A stretch of DNA of 64,000 nucleotides from the NCBI RefSeq assembly GCF_040712315.1, contig NC_134017.1, forward strand, positions 49,411,636-49,475,635. The letters are read 5' to 3'. Every line of letters begins with the position of its first letter. The first letter of the stretch is position 1. The notes beneath the pieces are model-generated. The model saw only the letters and a program-made list of their open reading frames with translations. It was not told the DNA's origin and made no database searches. Made by a program: the position numbers and the translations under genes. This stretch comes from Castanea sativa. Its lineage: Eukaryota; Streptophyta; Magnoliopsida; Fagales; Fagaceae. Below, piece after piece: positions 1-11,404 of this stretch.

Positions 1-394
1 CTTGTTTTGTGATTAATTGCTACGTAGCATGTACTGCTGGGCTTATAGTGCAAGGAGGAAGGAACCACCATTTTAGTCTGTTTTCAGTTACACTATATTA
101 TCACTTCATCATCAGTATACACTTTGAAACGAAAGTTTACTATTATTGGTGTCATTTGAATAACTGTGTACCTAGATGACTTCGAACGAGAAGGAAAAGG
201 AAAGTCCTGCACATTATTAACGTGAGGTGGGAAGGGGAAGAGACAAAGTCAGAAGGGGATAAAGGCTGCGTGAATATAAAGTACGTCACCATGTTTATCG
301 TATGGATGATAAATGCTGATGACAAGGCATCCGTGCAAATGACGTTTTTTGGTGGAGAAATGTTAATTGATGTCTTATAGCCATTTGTAATTAA
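1..394. other. intergenic, no gene seen
   Basis: AT-rich sequence with no open frame of note, no RNA gene and no recognisable element. It ends at the T-run that is the tail of the SINE copy that follows. Confidence 0.5.
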
Positions 395-556
395 TGAATT
401 TTTTTTTTTTTTTACCGGATAAAATTTTACTCTACTCTAATCTAAGTGTATATATGTGAAACTCTCTTTTAGAGACTTGAACTCTGACCTTTACCCCCAC
501 ACCCTACAAGCACTTATACTTGTGAAGTGATCATTGCACCAAGGGTATGCAGTGAT
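395..556 (-). mobile_element. SINE copy 1 (unnamed family)
   Basis: Read on the minus strand, this ~160-bp unit has a pol III box B-like stretch (GTTCAAGTCTCTA), then a conserved block with ACACTTAGATTAGAGTAGA, and a poly-A tail seen as the T-run at 396-413. The same order of blocks occurs at 32215-32372 (minus) and 36101-36242 (plus), so three copies of one short family lie in this window. A poly-A tail with an internal pol III motif and no coding capacity fits a tRNA-related SINE. The family name is not known to me. Confidence 0.6.
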
Positions 557-2539
557 GTAAGAATCATTTTTAAAAGGTTTTTGTAGGAAAAAAAATTAAT
601 ATTTTAATAGCTTTTTCAATTTCTCATAAAATGATGTGAAAACTTTCTTAAAGCAGTTTATTAACAATTGCCTTAAATACACCTGTTAATATGACATTTA
701 TATTAAATAAGAAAAGTTATCGAGTGTCTTAAAGGTATTGGTTTATGAATTATTTCTAGAAACTTTTTATGAGAAAAAAAAAATACTTTTCGACTGATTT
801 TTACCTTTCTCATTAAAGTAATATTAAAATTTTCTTAAAATAAGTAATTAACAAATGCTCTAAAGTCATGCTTATCCTCAAATTGAATGTCTTAACGACA
901 ATAGCTGGCTCCAAAAAAAAAATTAGTCAAAAAATTTTCTTTTCTAGTCCAAAATTTCCCCTGTAACGATCAGCAAACCATAGACAGCATACACGTGGGT
1001 AAATGGTGCCATTTTCTAATACTTGACATCACGTAATAGAAGAGTCTCTAATTCCACAAACTCACGCGAGGCAAACCCCAAACATTGCACTTTGATACAC
1101 CGACAATTTTGGCGACTAATCAAACGTGCTATCGTGATTTACTTTAAGTCCCGTAAATGAATGGAGTTTGTAGCCATTGAAGAAAAAAAAAGTTAAAATA
1201 CACGTATACACGTGCAAATCAAAGATTTATCTTAGACTCCCTTCGTAAAAAATATTTTTAAAAAAAAGATTTATCATAGATAGTAGAAGAAATACGCAGT
1301 TGCGTTATAAAATGACGTACTCAATACCAAAAACATAATGATCATCTCATTGCTAAAAAAATGTTCTCCATGAATGCCTTTTTGGTGTTAAATTGCAAAG
1401 GTTTTGTGGATTCTTTTACATATATAGCTTGTAGGTTTGGCTTCTTCTAGAGTTGTCAATGACAAAAAGCCAAAACTAGTCTTTCGTGTGGTATTCAAAA
1501 ACCAAACACATTCTTTCATTAAATTGATGTGGAAGCTACAGCCGTCTGAGCAATTGTAGCTCCATTTGGAACATGGTCAAAGTAGCAACAGGCAAAGGCA
1601 TAACCCTCAAAACAATCGGCTATTCTCAGCTATTCTCTATAGATTGACCATTCGCACAGTTAACATAGTGTGAAGGATATGATATAAGTGTAAATGAAAT
1701 GGAGAATAAAATGAAGAAAGAACTATACCATGCTTACAGTAACACAGTCTTCAACAGTCTTGAGTCTGTTTGTCAAAACAAAAATCTAGTAATCCTAGGA
1801 TGAGTGAAGATTGATAGGAAGGTCTAATAAATAATAGGTACATAATTCAAAGCTTTTCCACACTTACAGACACGAGAAAGCTCCATGTTAAGCTTATTCT
1901 TGAGTAACATGAAATTTCTTTTGTGGATCTGTTTGATCATGGCCACAGATGTTGCAAATAAAGTCGTGAAATTAGGCATACAAATTGGAGGGTTTCATGG
2001 GACTTCCAAGATAGAGACTTTGTCACGCTAGAGAACTCCCATCTAGATTTAAAATTGGATGGTTGGTTCCTATGTGAAGTTATATTGGGATTCAAAAAGT
2101 TTAAGCCTAAAATTTCTTCTTTCGCCTTAGCATATTCTCATTCCATGAACTTTTAACTTCATTTTGTTCAATTCGTTCTATAATAGAATTCAATATGCGC
2201 TCTCAAAGTTTTAGCATCCAAATGTTAAACATGAAAGCAATGTCAGAAGAAGAGCAGTGATTGATATAGGCATATAGAAGGTATTCTATGTGAATGATAC
2301 TTGTCCGATATCAAGAAAGATGCTTCGGCCTTAAAATGTATAATGGGCCAGCAAGCTCCTAAAAAGGATACAAATGCACGAGTGGATACCATACTAAATA
2401 TAGTACTAGACTTCTTTCATAAATAGACATGACCAACTTAAGCAATCACATGTGTAACTTTTAGAAACTGAGAAAAGATCAAGCAATAAAAAAAAAACCA
2501 AATGAAAGAAGTTAACTGGCAATAAGGATAGTAAATATA
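557..2539. other. intergenic, no gene seen
   Basis: About 2 kb of AT-rich DNA with short A/T runs. I found no exon-like frame, LTR, tRNA or conserved block. Confidence 0.4.
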
Positions 2540-3260
2540 TGAATGGCTATCCACAGGTCAATTCGGGTCGAGTTTGTGCCCAACTTGGAGTCCCGAACTC
2601 AACTCAACAAATTTCAATGGGAAAAACGTAACCCGCAACTGACTAGGAAAAATTGTCGGATCAGCCAAATTAGGTCTCATTAGGTGTCGGGTGGTATTGG
2701 TCAGTTTCGAGTTTTATTACCGGTGCTAAGATTTGGTTGGATTCGTCGAGATTTAGCCGGCTCCGTTGAGATCTAACCTAAAGTTCATCGAATCTCGAAG
2801 GAGCTGGACTAGATCTCAATAGATCTAGTTTAGAACTCGACAGATCCGAGAGAGAGAAAGAGAGAGAGAGAGAGGTTAGGGTTAGGGATGGTAGTTTTCG
2901 GTGAGAGACCTTCAATTGGTTTGGTTTCTATTGGGTTTCAAAACCCAAAACCGCCACTCAACCCACACCCCTCGAGGTTTGACATCGGAGACCCGCTGTC
3001 AACCCTAGGTTGCTCTGATTGAGTTGGTCTCAATTCAAGCAGCGTCGGTTCTGGCAAGTTCCTAATTGCTGTGGATAATCTTGTTAGATATTAGATTCTC
3101 TATTAGGGTCCATCCTCTAGGGTTAAGATAAAGTTTTGAATTATCAAGTTGATCGGTTCTGGCGGGTTTCGAGTTGCCGTGGACAGCCCAGTCCAATATT
3201 AGATTCTATGTTAGGGTCCATCCTCTAGTGTAAGGATAAAGTCTCGGATTGGACTACTAA
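2540..3260. repeat. dispersed repeat-like block with a 109-bp two-copy tandem
   Basis: Base composition shifts here, with more G and C and many CGGGT, CGAG and GATCT words, unlike the AT-rich flanks. Inside are a (GA)n tract at about 2852-2874 and an imperfect direct repeat. Units starting at 3045 and 3154 (period 109 bp) share TCGGTTCTGGC, GCTGTGGA/GCCGTGGA, and the block GGGTCCATCCTCTAG. No coding frame is visible. It is probably a non-autonomous transposon relic, but I found no terminal repeats to prove it. Confidence 0.35.
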
Positions 3261-4149
3261 TTACTAGTGCACAGGTAAGTCTATGGAGCAACGACTGCAT
3301 GCAAAAGATGCTAAAGGGTAAGACCCGCCCAAATAATCTCACACGAATAAGGGCTTGAAGAGGCTTTAACTTTTCTAAAAATTGTAGTTTTCTCAATCAG
3401 ATAGTAAGTTTTTAATATAAGAATATATGGATTTATATTACCCAAAAATTCCAACCACTCATACACCTATGCTGATGTCCAAAGTCCTTGTGGTGAGTGA
3501 TTATTCTTTCATATTATTAAAAAAAAAAAGGGGCTGCTATGATTAAATTGGAACCATAACCACAAGCCTAGAATCTAAAGATCACCATTTAGAACTAACA
3601 GAAGAGATACTCTTTCTATTGAACTAATGACTAATGAAATATGTTTTGGAGGCATTCCAACTTAAGTTTCAATGGCAGGCTAAATCGCTTACTAATAATA
3701 TTCCAGTATATTTATTTTTTAGTTTATTTTTATAAGTAAGAATCTTTATTCTTTAATAAGATTGTTAGAACAGATTTACTTATAGAAAAAAGAATATTAG
3801 AACACATTTACTTATCAAAAAAGAGGATAAAAAAAAAAAAAAAAAGATTGTAAGAACAGATCAAAGGAAGTTGAGTCAGAATTGATGTTAGAAAGCAACT
3901 AAAATCTGAATTGGCCATGTCCCTACTGCTCAATGATTGATTTTCATTTCCCTTTTTCTACTTTCAAGGTCTGACAAGTGAAAACTAAACCTCATACATA
4001 TCATTTCGGAGGATCTAGAAAACTTAGGTGGAACCTTAAGGTAATCATTAGAAAGAGGAAGTAAACCCCATGATAGATATATTTTATGTGCCGTATCAGA
4101 GGATCACTGCAGAAGGTATGAATCTTGAACATATAGTAAATAAATTGCC
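3261..4149. other. intergenic, no gene seen
   Basis: AT-rich DNA with A-runs (about 3517-3530, 3830-3846). No gene or element recognised. Confidence 0.4.
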
Positions 4150-4153
4150 AAGA

Positions 4154-4262
4154 GCCTTATAGCTCAACTAGTTAACACCTCATGATGATAACAGAGACAT
4201 ACAACATTCAAGTCCCTCCTTCCCAACTATCAAATTATCAACCAAAACAAAAAATACACACA
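4154..4262 (+). mobile_element. tRNA-derived SINE (second family)
   Basis: The unit opens with TAGCTCAACTAGTTAACACC, which resembles a pol III box A in a tRNA-like head. A box B-like CATTCAAGTCCC follows about 45 bp later, and it ends in an A-rich tail. No cloverleaf can be drawn, so it is not a tRNA gene. The spacing and tail fit a tRNA-derived SINE of a different family from the one at 395, 32215 and 36101. Confidence 0.55.
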
Positions 4263-5239
4263 CATTTTAAGGCCATATTATCCCCAAAGTAATCTTATCA
4301 AAAACATTATTCAATGTGTTCCCTACATTGTAAGGTATTATTATTTCGATTGACATTAGTATGTGTAAAAGATACTTTCTCATTGACCAATCCTTTTCGT
4401 ACAGGTGTAAATCTCTAGTATGTATATGTAGGACCAATCTTTTTCATCTTTCCCACCCTAGATGTTGACCGAAACATGAAAGACCCGGTAGTGGTAACTT
4501 TCAACACACCAGCAAGCAAATCCTTGTGATCGAAACAGTTTCTGCACTAAAATTTGCTAACATTGGACCATGTTCTGTCCAGAGTATAATCGACAAACAA
4601 ACAGCAGTAGGTCTACACCACTTTACATAGGCCAAATTAATTTCTGATGAGCAACCCTGACTCACATAATTTACATGTAAAACCAACCTATGAAACAAAA
4701 CTACAACTAACATGGATGAGAAATAAAGTAATAATATTTCACATACCATACTTGATGCGTAATCAGTCTCATAGCTTTACCAAAAGACCATAAAGTTTTA
4801 TTGCTAGAACAATGTTCATAACTTATGAGTTCCAAATAATTTTTGGTACACCAGGCTTACATCTTCACCATGAATTTTGTGATTGGATCTGTTTACAACT
4901 ATTTCCAGTCATAATAAACTAAATACAACATTTTGTATTGCTTTTTCTACATTGCGTAACATTTCACAAAACCATTGTTCATTTGCAAACTAATTAGAGA
5001 ACAAACAGCTACTTGGATCATATACAAATGTTAATTTAATTTGTCTTTCCAACATACATGTAAATCATACATCATTGGTAATTAAAAATGTACATGGTCT
5101 AAAAAAAATTAAAAAATGGTCAAAAATCAAAGTTAGGATGCCATACCAAATGCGACTCAGAGTTAAGAGAACATTGGGCTCAACCATCAGAAATAAAATC
5201 CTTTTCATCATTATCATCAGGTCTGCACAAGCCGCATTC
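4263..5239. other. seipin 3' flank
   Basis: AT-rich DNA downstream of the minus-strand seipin stop codon. The part nearest 5239 should be the 3' UTR. No separate gene seen. Confidence 0.4.
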
Positions 5240-8200
5240 TCAACCTTGTACTGGGGAACTGCTTCCTGTAGCACTAGTGCCACCAACACCACCTTGTACT
5301 GGGGGACTGTTTCGTGTAGCACTATTGCTAGGAACAACATCCCTTGGCCTTGCTTTTGGAATTATAATCGATCGACAACAGACAAGAGTAAACAGCAACT
5401 GCATCATAAATGACATTATGCTGATCCATATAAATATAGTCTTCTTCCAATACCATATAATTCTTTTAAACAGGGGAAGTTCTGACTCAAGGATCAAAGA
5501 GGCATCATATAATTCAGGGATACCAGCACCAGGGCGGTACTCTGCTCGTTGTTCAATTGTAACCTTTAAGCAGGCAGTAGGCATTTCTCCTTCAGTAAAA
5601 CCTCTAAACTTCAGATTCAGAGTTTGTGATTCAGATACATAACCAGCAACAAGAGGAGCAGCCTTAAGAAAAGTCAGAAGAAGACGGATAGGCTCACTTT
5701 TAAATTGTAACATGCATGGATGGCTGGAACTGGCAAGAGTTTTACCACTAGCAGAGAGGAAGTCTACTCTGACCTTCAAAAGAACATTAAGAGAAGTCAC
5801 AAAAAGATTCATCGTATATAAATAAAGACACCAAATGAAAATCAAACGACAGAGTAATGAATTAAGATCACTATAACAGTCCAATCTCCGATACCAATAT
5901 AATACCTCCCCCCTCCTCCAAAAAAAAAAAAAAAAAAACTTGAAACTATACAATGAAGAAGAAATAACTCTTAGAGAAATAGCATTCTTCCCTCTAGTCA
6001 GAGTTTCAGAAACTTGCACTGTTTTGTCAGTGTCCAGAGTGAACCTGAATTATTTCCCTTTAAATTTTAAACATGGTACCAGTTATCTATATATGAATGT
6101 CTATGGTAATACCTGTGTCAAGGGGAGATCTGAACAGTTTTACTATCAATAATTCCAGGGTGAAATGATGGTAAACTCCCCATCTCCTGTTTGCTGGTGA
6201 CACTCATTTAGTGTAATGCAAACTCCTCTCAACTCCACCACTTGAGATGTTTCTTAATCTTCTTTGAGGTGGTTTCGAGCTTAAGGATCATTTTGAGTAA
6301 GTTGGAAAGGACTGAATGTTGACCCATTGGCAATTAATCTTCAATGTCGTGTCTCAGCCCTAGCTATGAAATATTTGGGTTTGCTTTTGGGAGCTCACTT
6401 TAAGGCTAGGCATGTATGGACTCCATCACTGAGAGAACGCATAAGAGGTTGGCTATATGAAAGAAATTGTACAGTTTAAAAGGGAGGAGACTCACTCTAA
6501 TTAAAAGTACACTATCTAGCTTCCAACTTTTTTCTCATCTTTATCCCCATTGCCTGCAGGTGTGACAAATAAGTTGGGAAAAGATACTTTTTCTGTGGTG
6601 GAATGAGTGAGGAGTGTTTAATTAGTCAATTGAAATGTACATTGCAGTCTAATTTGTGATGGAGGTTTGAGGGTTAAGAAACTAATTCCTTTAAATTAAT
6701 CTTTGCTTGGGATATGGCTATGGCGCTATGAGGTTAAAGAAACTATGTTGTGGAGAAGGGTGATAGATTCCAAGTAAGGAAATACATAGGGGAGTCCATG
6801 CACTGATGAGGTTAGAGGGCCGTATGGTGTGGGCTTGTGGAAGAATATTAGGGGAAGGTGGGACAACTTCTCACTCTTTATCAGATTTGCAGTTGGTTAT
6901 ATTTCTAAAAATTTTTGGGTATTATCTATGGAATGATGAGACTACTTTTAAAGAGAAATCTTAGTCATTTCCTAATTGCCAGGAACAAAGAGCCTAAGGT
7001 GGAAGATTATTTGGAGTACAAAAATGGATTTTTTTTCCTAGAATTTGTTATTCATTAGAGAGTTGCATGATTGGGAATTTTTGTCTATGGTTTTACTTTT
7101 GAATGACATAAATGCTATGAAGATTCGTCATGGGTAGATGAATAAATCAGAACAAAGCCCTTCAAAATCCCAAGGCTTTCAAGAGAATACGGCATCAAGA
7201 GGAGAGAATCCTTTCCACAATTGGAAAGTCTGTGTGCCTCCTAGGGTGGCTTTTTCTCGTGATGTCTGAGATCCGGACTACGGAAAATATAAGGAAGCAA
7301 TGGTTTGTTCTTATGGATTCGTGCTTATATGCAAGAGACATGGAATGTGTGGCTCATCTTTCCTACAATCTGTGGTGGGTTAGGAATTGTGGTGATCAGT
7401 TTGGTGTTTGTTGGGTAATACCTTCTTCAATGTTGGATTTGTAATATTGTTGGAAAGAATGTCTTGTCAAGAGAAGCAATGGGGACATGGAAAGTTGTTT
7501 CTTTGTGTTTAATGTGGTGCTTTTGGAGAGAATGAAAGACACACTCTTTTGAGTTTAAAGAGATACACACAACAAAGTCAAATTTTTTATCCTCGAAAAC
7601 TTTTTACAATTGAACTTCAACTTCTCAAACTTTCTCTATAGTAGATTTTTTAGAGTTCCTAGATACTTTACGCTTCCTATAATCTTTGTTTAGCTATTTA
7701 TTATTTACTTTTGTTTTGGGATTTTCCTTTGTATACTTCCCGTGTACTAGGGCTGCACCCTTTTTGTGCTTTCCTTTTAATGGAATTTTAAATGACTTAC
7801 CAAAAATGAATGTCCATGATGATAGATTGAATTGTTCTAAATGTATTCTTTTTACTATATCCTTTTCTTCAAAGGACAGTAAGAGTTCACATCATCTAGT
7901 TCCAAATGCCACTACCGAAGTAACTCTCACACAATCTCATCCAAATGTCTTAAAACTATTATCACCCATTTCCATATCACAAGTTCTTGGTGATCTTATT
8001 AATTTCAGACTATTTCTCACCGCGTAAACAATATAACAACATCTCAAACCTCAAACACTTGCTTTAGTTACAGACATCTCTCAAACTCATCCTATGATGC
8101 CAACGGACTTCACAGTTCACACAATAACAATTAACAACAAAGCGCAGTTCACATCAACCGCTTACAAAAGAGAATTACACAACTAACATGTGAATGTGTT

Positions 8201-9371
8201 TTCCTAAACACTCTAGAGTTTAGATTCCTAAATTTTAACAATGCAAGTCAATGAATCATGTAAACTAAACAAAGAAGAATACTATCATATCCGGAAAAAA
8301 TGTAAACTCATTCCACACTCAATGAATCATACAAAGTACCTGAAAAACCCCGAGATTTCGATTGTACTCAGACTCCGGCAACGTCAACGAAACCATGACC
8401 TGCAACCTATGAGTAGGAGGTATAAACCCTATCCCTCCAATCAATTCCTTACAATGCTCGCCACAACCAATGCCTGTACACGGCACAATCGGCACATACG
8501 CCACCGGACTGGGCTTAGCGTAATTGAAATTCAACACCTCCTTAATCCGAATCGGCTCCTCCACCAAGCACCTAACCAAAACGACGCTAAAAACCGCCGA
8601 CGACACCAGTAGAGAGCACAAAACGACGCCGACATAGGCCGACGACAGAATCCCCCATCCACACCGCACCGCGACTTTCCAAACCCACTGGTTCTCCCTC
8701 AGCCAAGAGCTTAGGGCTTCGGGTTTGAATTTGGAGAGCTTTCGGCTCAGATAGTCTGTGCCGCGACGCGCCGTTTGGTACGGATTGGTGATGACAGTGT
8801 AGGAGTGATAGAGAAGGAAGAGAGGGAAAGTGGTGAAGGTGATGAAGAGATTGATTTGGAAGGTAATGGCTTTGATTACCAGTCCGGCTATGAATATCAG
8901 CCAATTGAATGACGGATCGCTGAGTTCCGCTGCCGAGTCAGCCGAGTCGTTAGCGACAGCGGCGGCGACGACTCGGTTATCGGTTTCGGTGGTTACGACT
9001 GAATTTTCACTCTGAACTGGCTCCGGCTTTTCGTTTATATTCTCGCTTTCGGCCAGGTTCCGAGAAAGCCGATACCGCTCGCGGAAGGTGGAGGAGTTGA
9101 AGCTGGAGGTTTTGGAATCGTCGCCGGAGAATGAGCGGCGAGAGAAAGATCGGCGGCGGAGGGTGGAGGAGGAGTCGGCGGTGAAGAGAGCGGCGGAGGA
9201 GGAGGAGGAGGAGGGGGAGGAGGCTGAGGCTGAGATTAAGGTGGAGCATTCTGATTGGGGAGCGAGGGAAGAGAGGCAATCGTAGAAGGGAAAGTCGTCT
9301 AGGGCGTCGAGGAAAACGACGTCGTCGTCGTCTTCGTTGTTTGAGGTGGTGGTGGTGGTTGCGGTTTCCAT
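5240..9371 (-). CDS. SEIPIN: seipin, plant SEIPIN2/3-like, two exons
   Basis: Endoplasmic-reticulum membrane protein of the seipin family, which shapes lipid droplets at the site where they bud. Exon 1 is 9371-8340 (344 codons) and exon 2 is 5773-5240, joined in phase 0 across a GT-AG intron, giving 521 aa, close to the length I recall for the Arabidopsis long seipins. Residues 1-150 are an acidic, Ser-rich cytosolic tail typical of the plant long forms. Hydrophobic spans lie near 155-193, 235-268 and 449-480. The conserved lumenal fold runs from about 320 to 435 and spans the exon junction ([16 protein letters not shown] then [12 protein letters not shown]). The C-terminal tail holds a duplicated Pro-Val-Gln-Gly motif. 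No break is seen in either exon. The start at 9371 is the first ATG of the frame. The extra membrane span before the core is part of the plant long-form layout as I remember it. Confidence 0.9.
5245..5335. repeat. short tandem repeat in the last seipin codons
   Basis: Two imperfect ~45-bp copies share CCTTGTACTGGGG and GTAGCACTA. They encode the repeated Ser-Pro-(Val/Pro)-Gln-Gly tail of seipin. This explains why other reading frames also look open and repetitive here. Confidence 0.6.
5774..8339 (-). other. single large intron of seipin
   Basis: 2,566-bp intron. On the minus strand the donor is CAG|GTACTT and the acceptor TTTTGAAG|GTC. Most of its length is a LINE fragment in the opposite orientation (about 6160-7810). 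The remainder is AT-rich with no other feature seen. Confidence 0.85.
6160..7810 (+). mobile_element. L1-type LINE fragment, decayed, antisense in seipin intron
   Basis: Translated pieces in shifting frames match the late half of plant L1 reverse transcriptases. They include the segment after the catalytic box ([12 protein letters not shown] at about 6215), the region ending in SKGGRLTL-like and FFSHLYP-like sequence (about 6480-6560), and the C-terminal zf-RVT block (about 7190-7440, with VCxPPRVAF-like and [11 protein letters not shown]). The 3' end carries the familiar LINE tail that translates as [13 protein letters not shown] before an A-rich end near 7800. The 5' part with endonuclease and most of RT is missing. 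Many stops and frameshifts show it is old. Confidence 0.8.
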
Positions 9372-10457
9372 TTGAAAGAAAAAGACTTTTAGACCATTGA
9401 TAGATTATGGTACAAAACAATTTACGGGGACGGGATTCTTTGAATTGTTTTTTAGGCTAGTTCTATTTTTTTCTTTTTTATGAATTTTAAGGCTAGTTCT
9501 GTACTGTAGAAAAAAAAAAAAACTATATTTTTTCGTAAATACACATTTTTGCCACATTTTTGTGTGTTTACAAGGCAAAGAAGAAAGAATTTTCCCAATA
9601 TTAAGTTAAGAAATTCATACATCAGTATAAAAACTCAAGACACTCCTCTAATATTATAGTTCTAGCTAGAGATTGGATATTATCTAGACGGTCGAAAGTC
9701 AAATGTGCCTAAATAAGTTACTAGCTTTTGAACACGCACTATGCACATATTCATATACTCTTTTTATTTAGATTAAGAGTAAGAAAATTACAACTTTATA
9801 AATAAATAGTCTTGTAGGTTTCCACTTCTATTCTATTTCGAGTATTTTATAGTATATTAAGAGGTAATTTTTAATCTTTCTATGGAATTGTTATAAAGTT
9901 TACTTGATTTCTTTTTGCAATGTTCAGTTTTGCCTAATATGTGTAATTGAGTTATGTTCACTGTTGTTTTTAATAAGTATATATGTTTGTAACTTACTAC
10001 TTTTTTTTAGGTAGCATACTTGTGTTTGTACTTACTGTTTTGTTTGTTCATAATAATAGTCTCTTCAATTAACGTTCGCTTTGGAAATGTTATACAATAC
10101 ATATGGAGGTATCTTTAATATACTTTTTCTTAATTTTATTACTTCATTTTATAAGACTTATTTCTTAAATTGTATTTTAATGATAATATTTTATTTATTT
10201 TTTAACTTTGTTGCCCAGTTAAAATACGAATGACATTTACTAAACTTAATGAGGTAAAACTAATAAAAATTGATATCTTCTCTTTTAGCATTTGTATTCT
10301 ATCATAAAGAAGGGGTGTATCAGGTCTAAATTCGAGGCCCAAAAGAGATGTTGGGCTTGGATCAAGGTCCAAGAAAATTAATTTGAAGAGATGAGACTTT
10401 AGGCTAACGAATGAAGGTTCTAAGATGATCCGTAATCAAAAACAAAAGTATGATAAA
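9372..10457. other. seipin upstream region and flank of the Tat element
   Basis: About 1.1 kb of AT-rich DNA between the seipin start codon and the left LTR. It must contain the seipin promoter, but I could not single out a convincing TATA box. No gene seen. Confidence 0.4.
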
Positions 10458-10961
10458 TGATGATGCCAAAAAAATCACCAGTAAGTTGCAAGCACTCCTC
10501 CAACCAAAGCAATACCTGCAAAAAGAAAATAGAGGACCTAAAAGAGAGCACCGGTGTGGTGCCGACCAAAAACCCTCCGAAGGTCAAGTTAGAATCTTGT
10601 TTCTTCAACCCTAAAATGCCAGAGTTAAGAATATTGTGCGTACCTTGCTTTGTGAGAGTTTTGGGGCATTTATAGTAGCGTTGGGCCGAAATTCACGCCT
10701 TGCTCAAGAAGTCCTTTCCTTATAAAATTCCTCCAATCAAGGCTAACGTGAAGTACAAGAATTCTTCGTATTTACATTGGCGTGAATCACACTCAAGGCC
10801 ACGTTAGCCCTAATCACATAGTGTGATTTGAGGTAGCCTGAAGAGCGACGCATGGATTCCTCATGCCCGTCCACAACTCATCCGTCCTCCTTGGGTTGTG
10901 TAATCCGTCAACTTGGTGTAATCATTTCAGCCAGACCGTCATGTTAGTTTTACCCTTATTA
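10458..10961 (-). repeat. 3' LTR of the Tat element
   Basis: 504 bp, aligned to 19728-20231 without gaps. It differs by 19 substitutions by eye, 17 of them transitions. Its terminal dinucleotide is TA where the other LTR has CA. The TATA-like box of the partner is altered here to CTATAAATG. Confidence 0.93.
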
Positions 10962-10976
10962 GTTGCCCCCTCATTC
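10962..10976 (-). promoter_or_regulatory. polypurine tract
   Basis: On the minus strand GAATGAGGGGGCAAC abuts the inner edge of the 3' LTR. This is the usual position and composition of the plus-strand primer of a plant LTR element. Confidence 0.75.
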
Positions 10977-11137
10977 CATGATACCGTCATCTCTCCCAAG
11001 CGGTTTTCATGGAATGACGGTTAGATTTTCTGACAGACAGGCTGGATGCTGTCATAAATGCTCAGGGACACGTGGAGGGATTTCAATGGTTGTTTGCTGG
11101 AATCGATGCGTCCCTTCGTTTACCGCGTTGTTCCCTC

Positions 11138-11147
11138 TATATATATC
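11138..11147 (+). promoter_or_regulatory. TATA box for the antisense gene
   Basis: CTATATATATCACCC on the plus strand lies about 265 bp upstream of the antisense start codon and 180 bp from the inner end of the 3' LTR. A strong GTAAGT at 11296 and a TAG acceptor at 11398 suggest a possible 5' UTR intron before the ATG. This is inference from motifs only. Confidence 0.5.
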
Positions 11148-11404
11148 ACCCACAGTATTCACTTTTACACTTTTTAGAAATTTTTCTGCTGTTCAGAGCG
11201 CAACCGTCGACCTTATTCAGAGAGTAACCGTCCCCTTTGGAAATCGGGAAAAACGTGCTGATAATTTCTCCGTCATGTTTTTCTCGCCGTCTACTAGTAA
11301 GTTATTCTTATCCAATGTTTTGTTCCTTATTTTTCTTGTTGGTCCCGTCGTCGGCACAAAATTAGAGCCTTAGGTTTCCTTTACCCGTCATATGTAGGTG
11401 TCAG

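Noticed and set aside
2874..2888. Two telomere-like TTAGGG words
   Set aside because: Only two units, next to a (GA)n tract; not an interstitial telomere array.
4154..4262. Possible tRNA gene from box A and box B motifs (also 36101-36242 and 61488-61580)
   Set aside because: No cloverleaf with acceptor and anticodon stems can be formed, and A-rich tails point to SINEs.
9007..9420. 137-codon minus-strand frame rich in Arg and Leu over the seipin start
   Set aside because: It is a shifted frame of seipin exon 1; the low-complexity GA/CT-rich codons keep several frames open.
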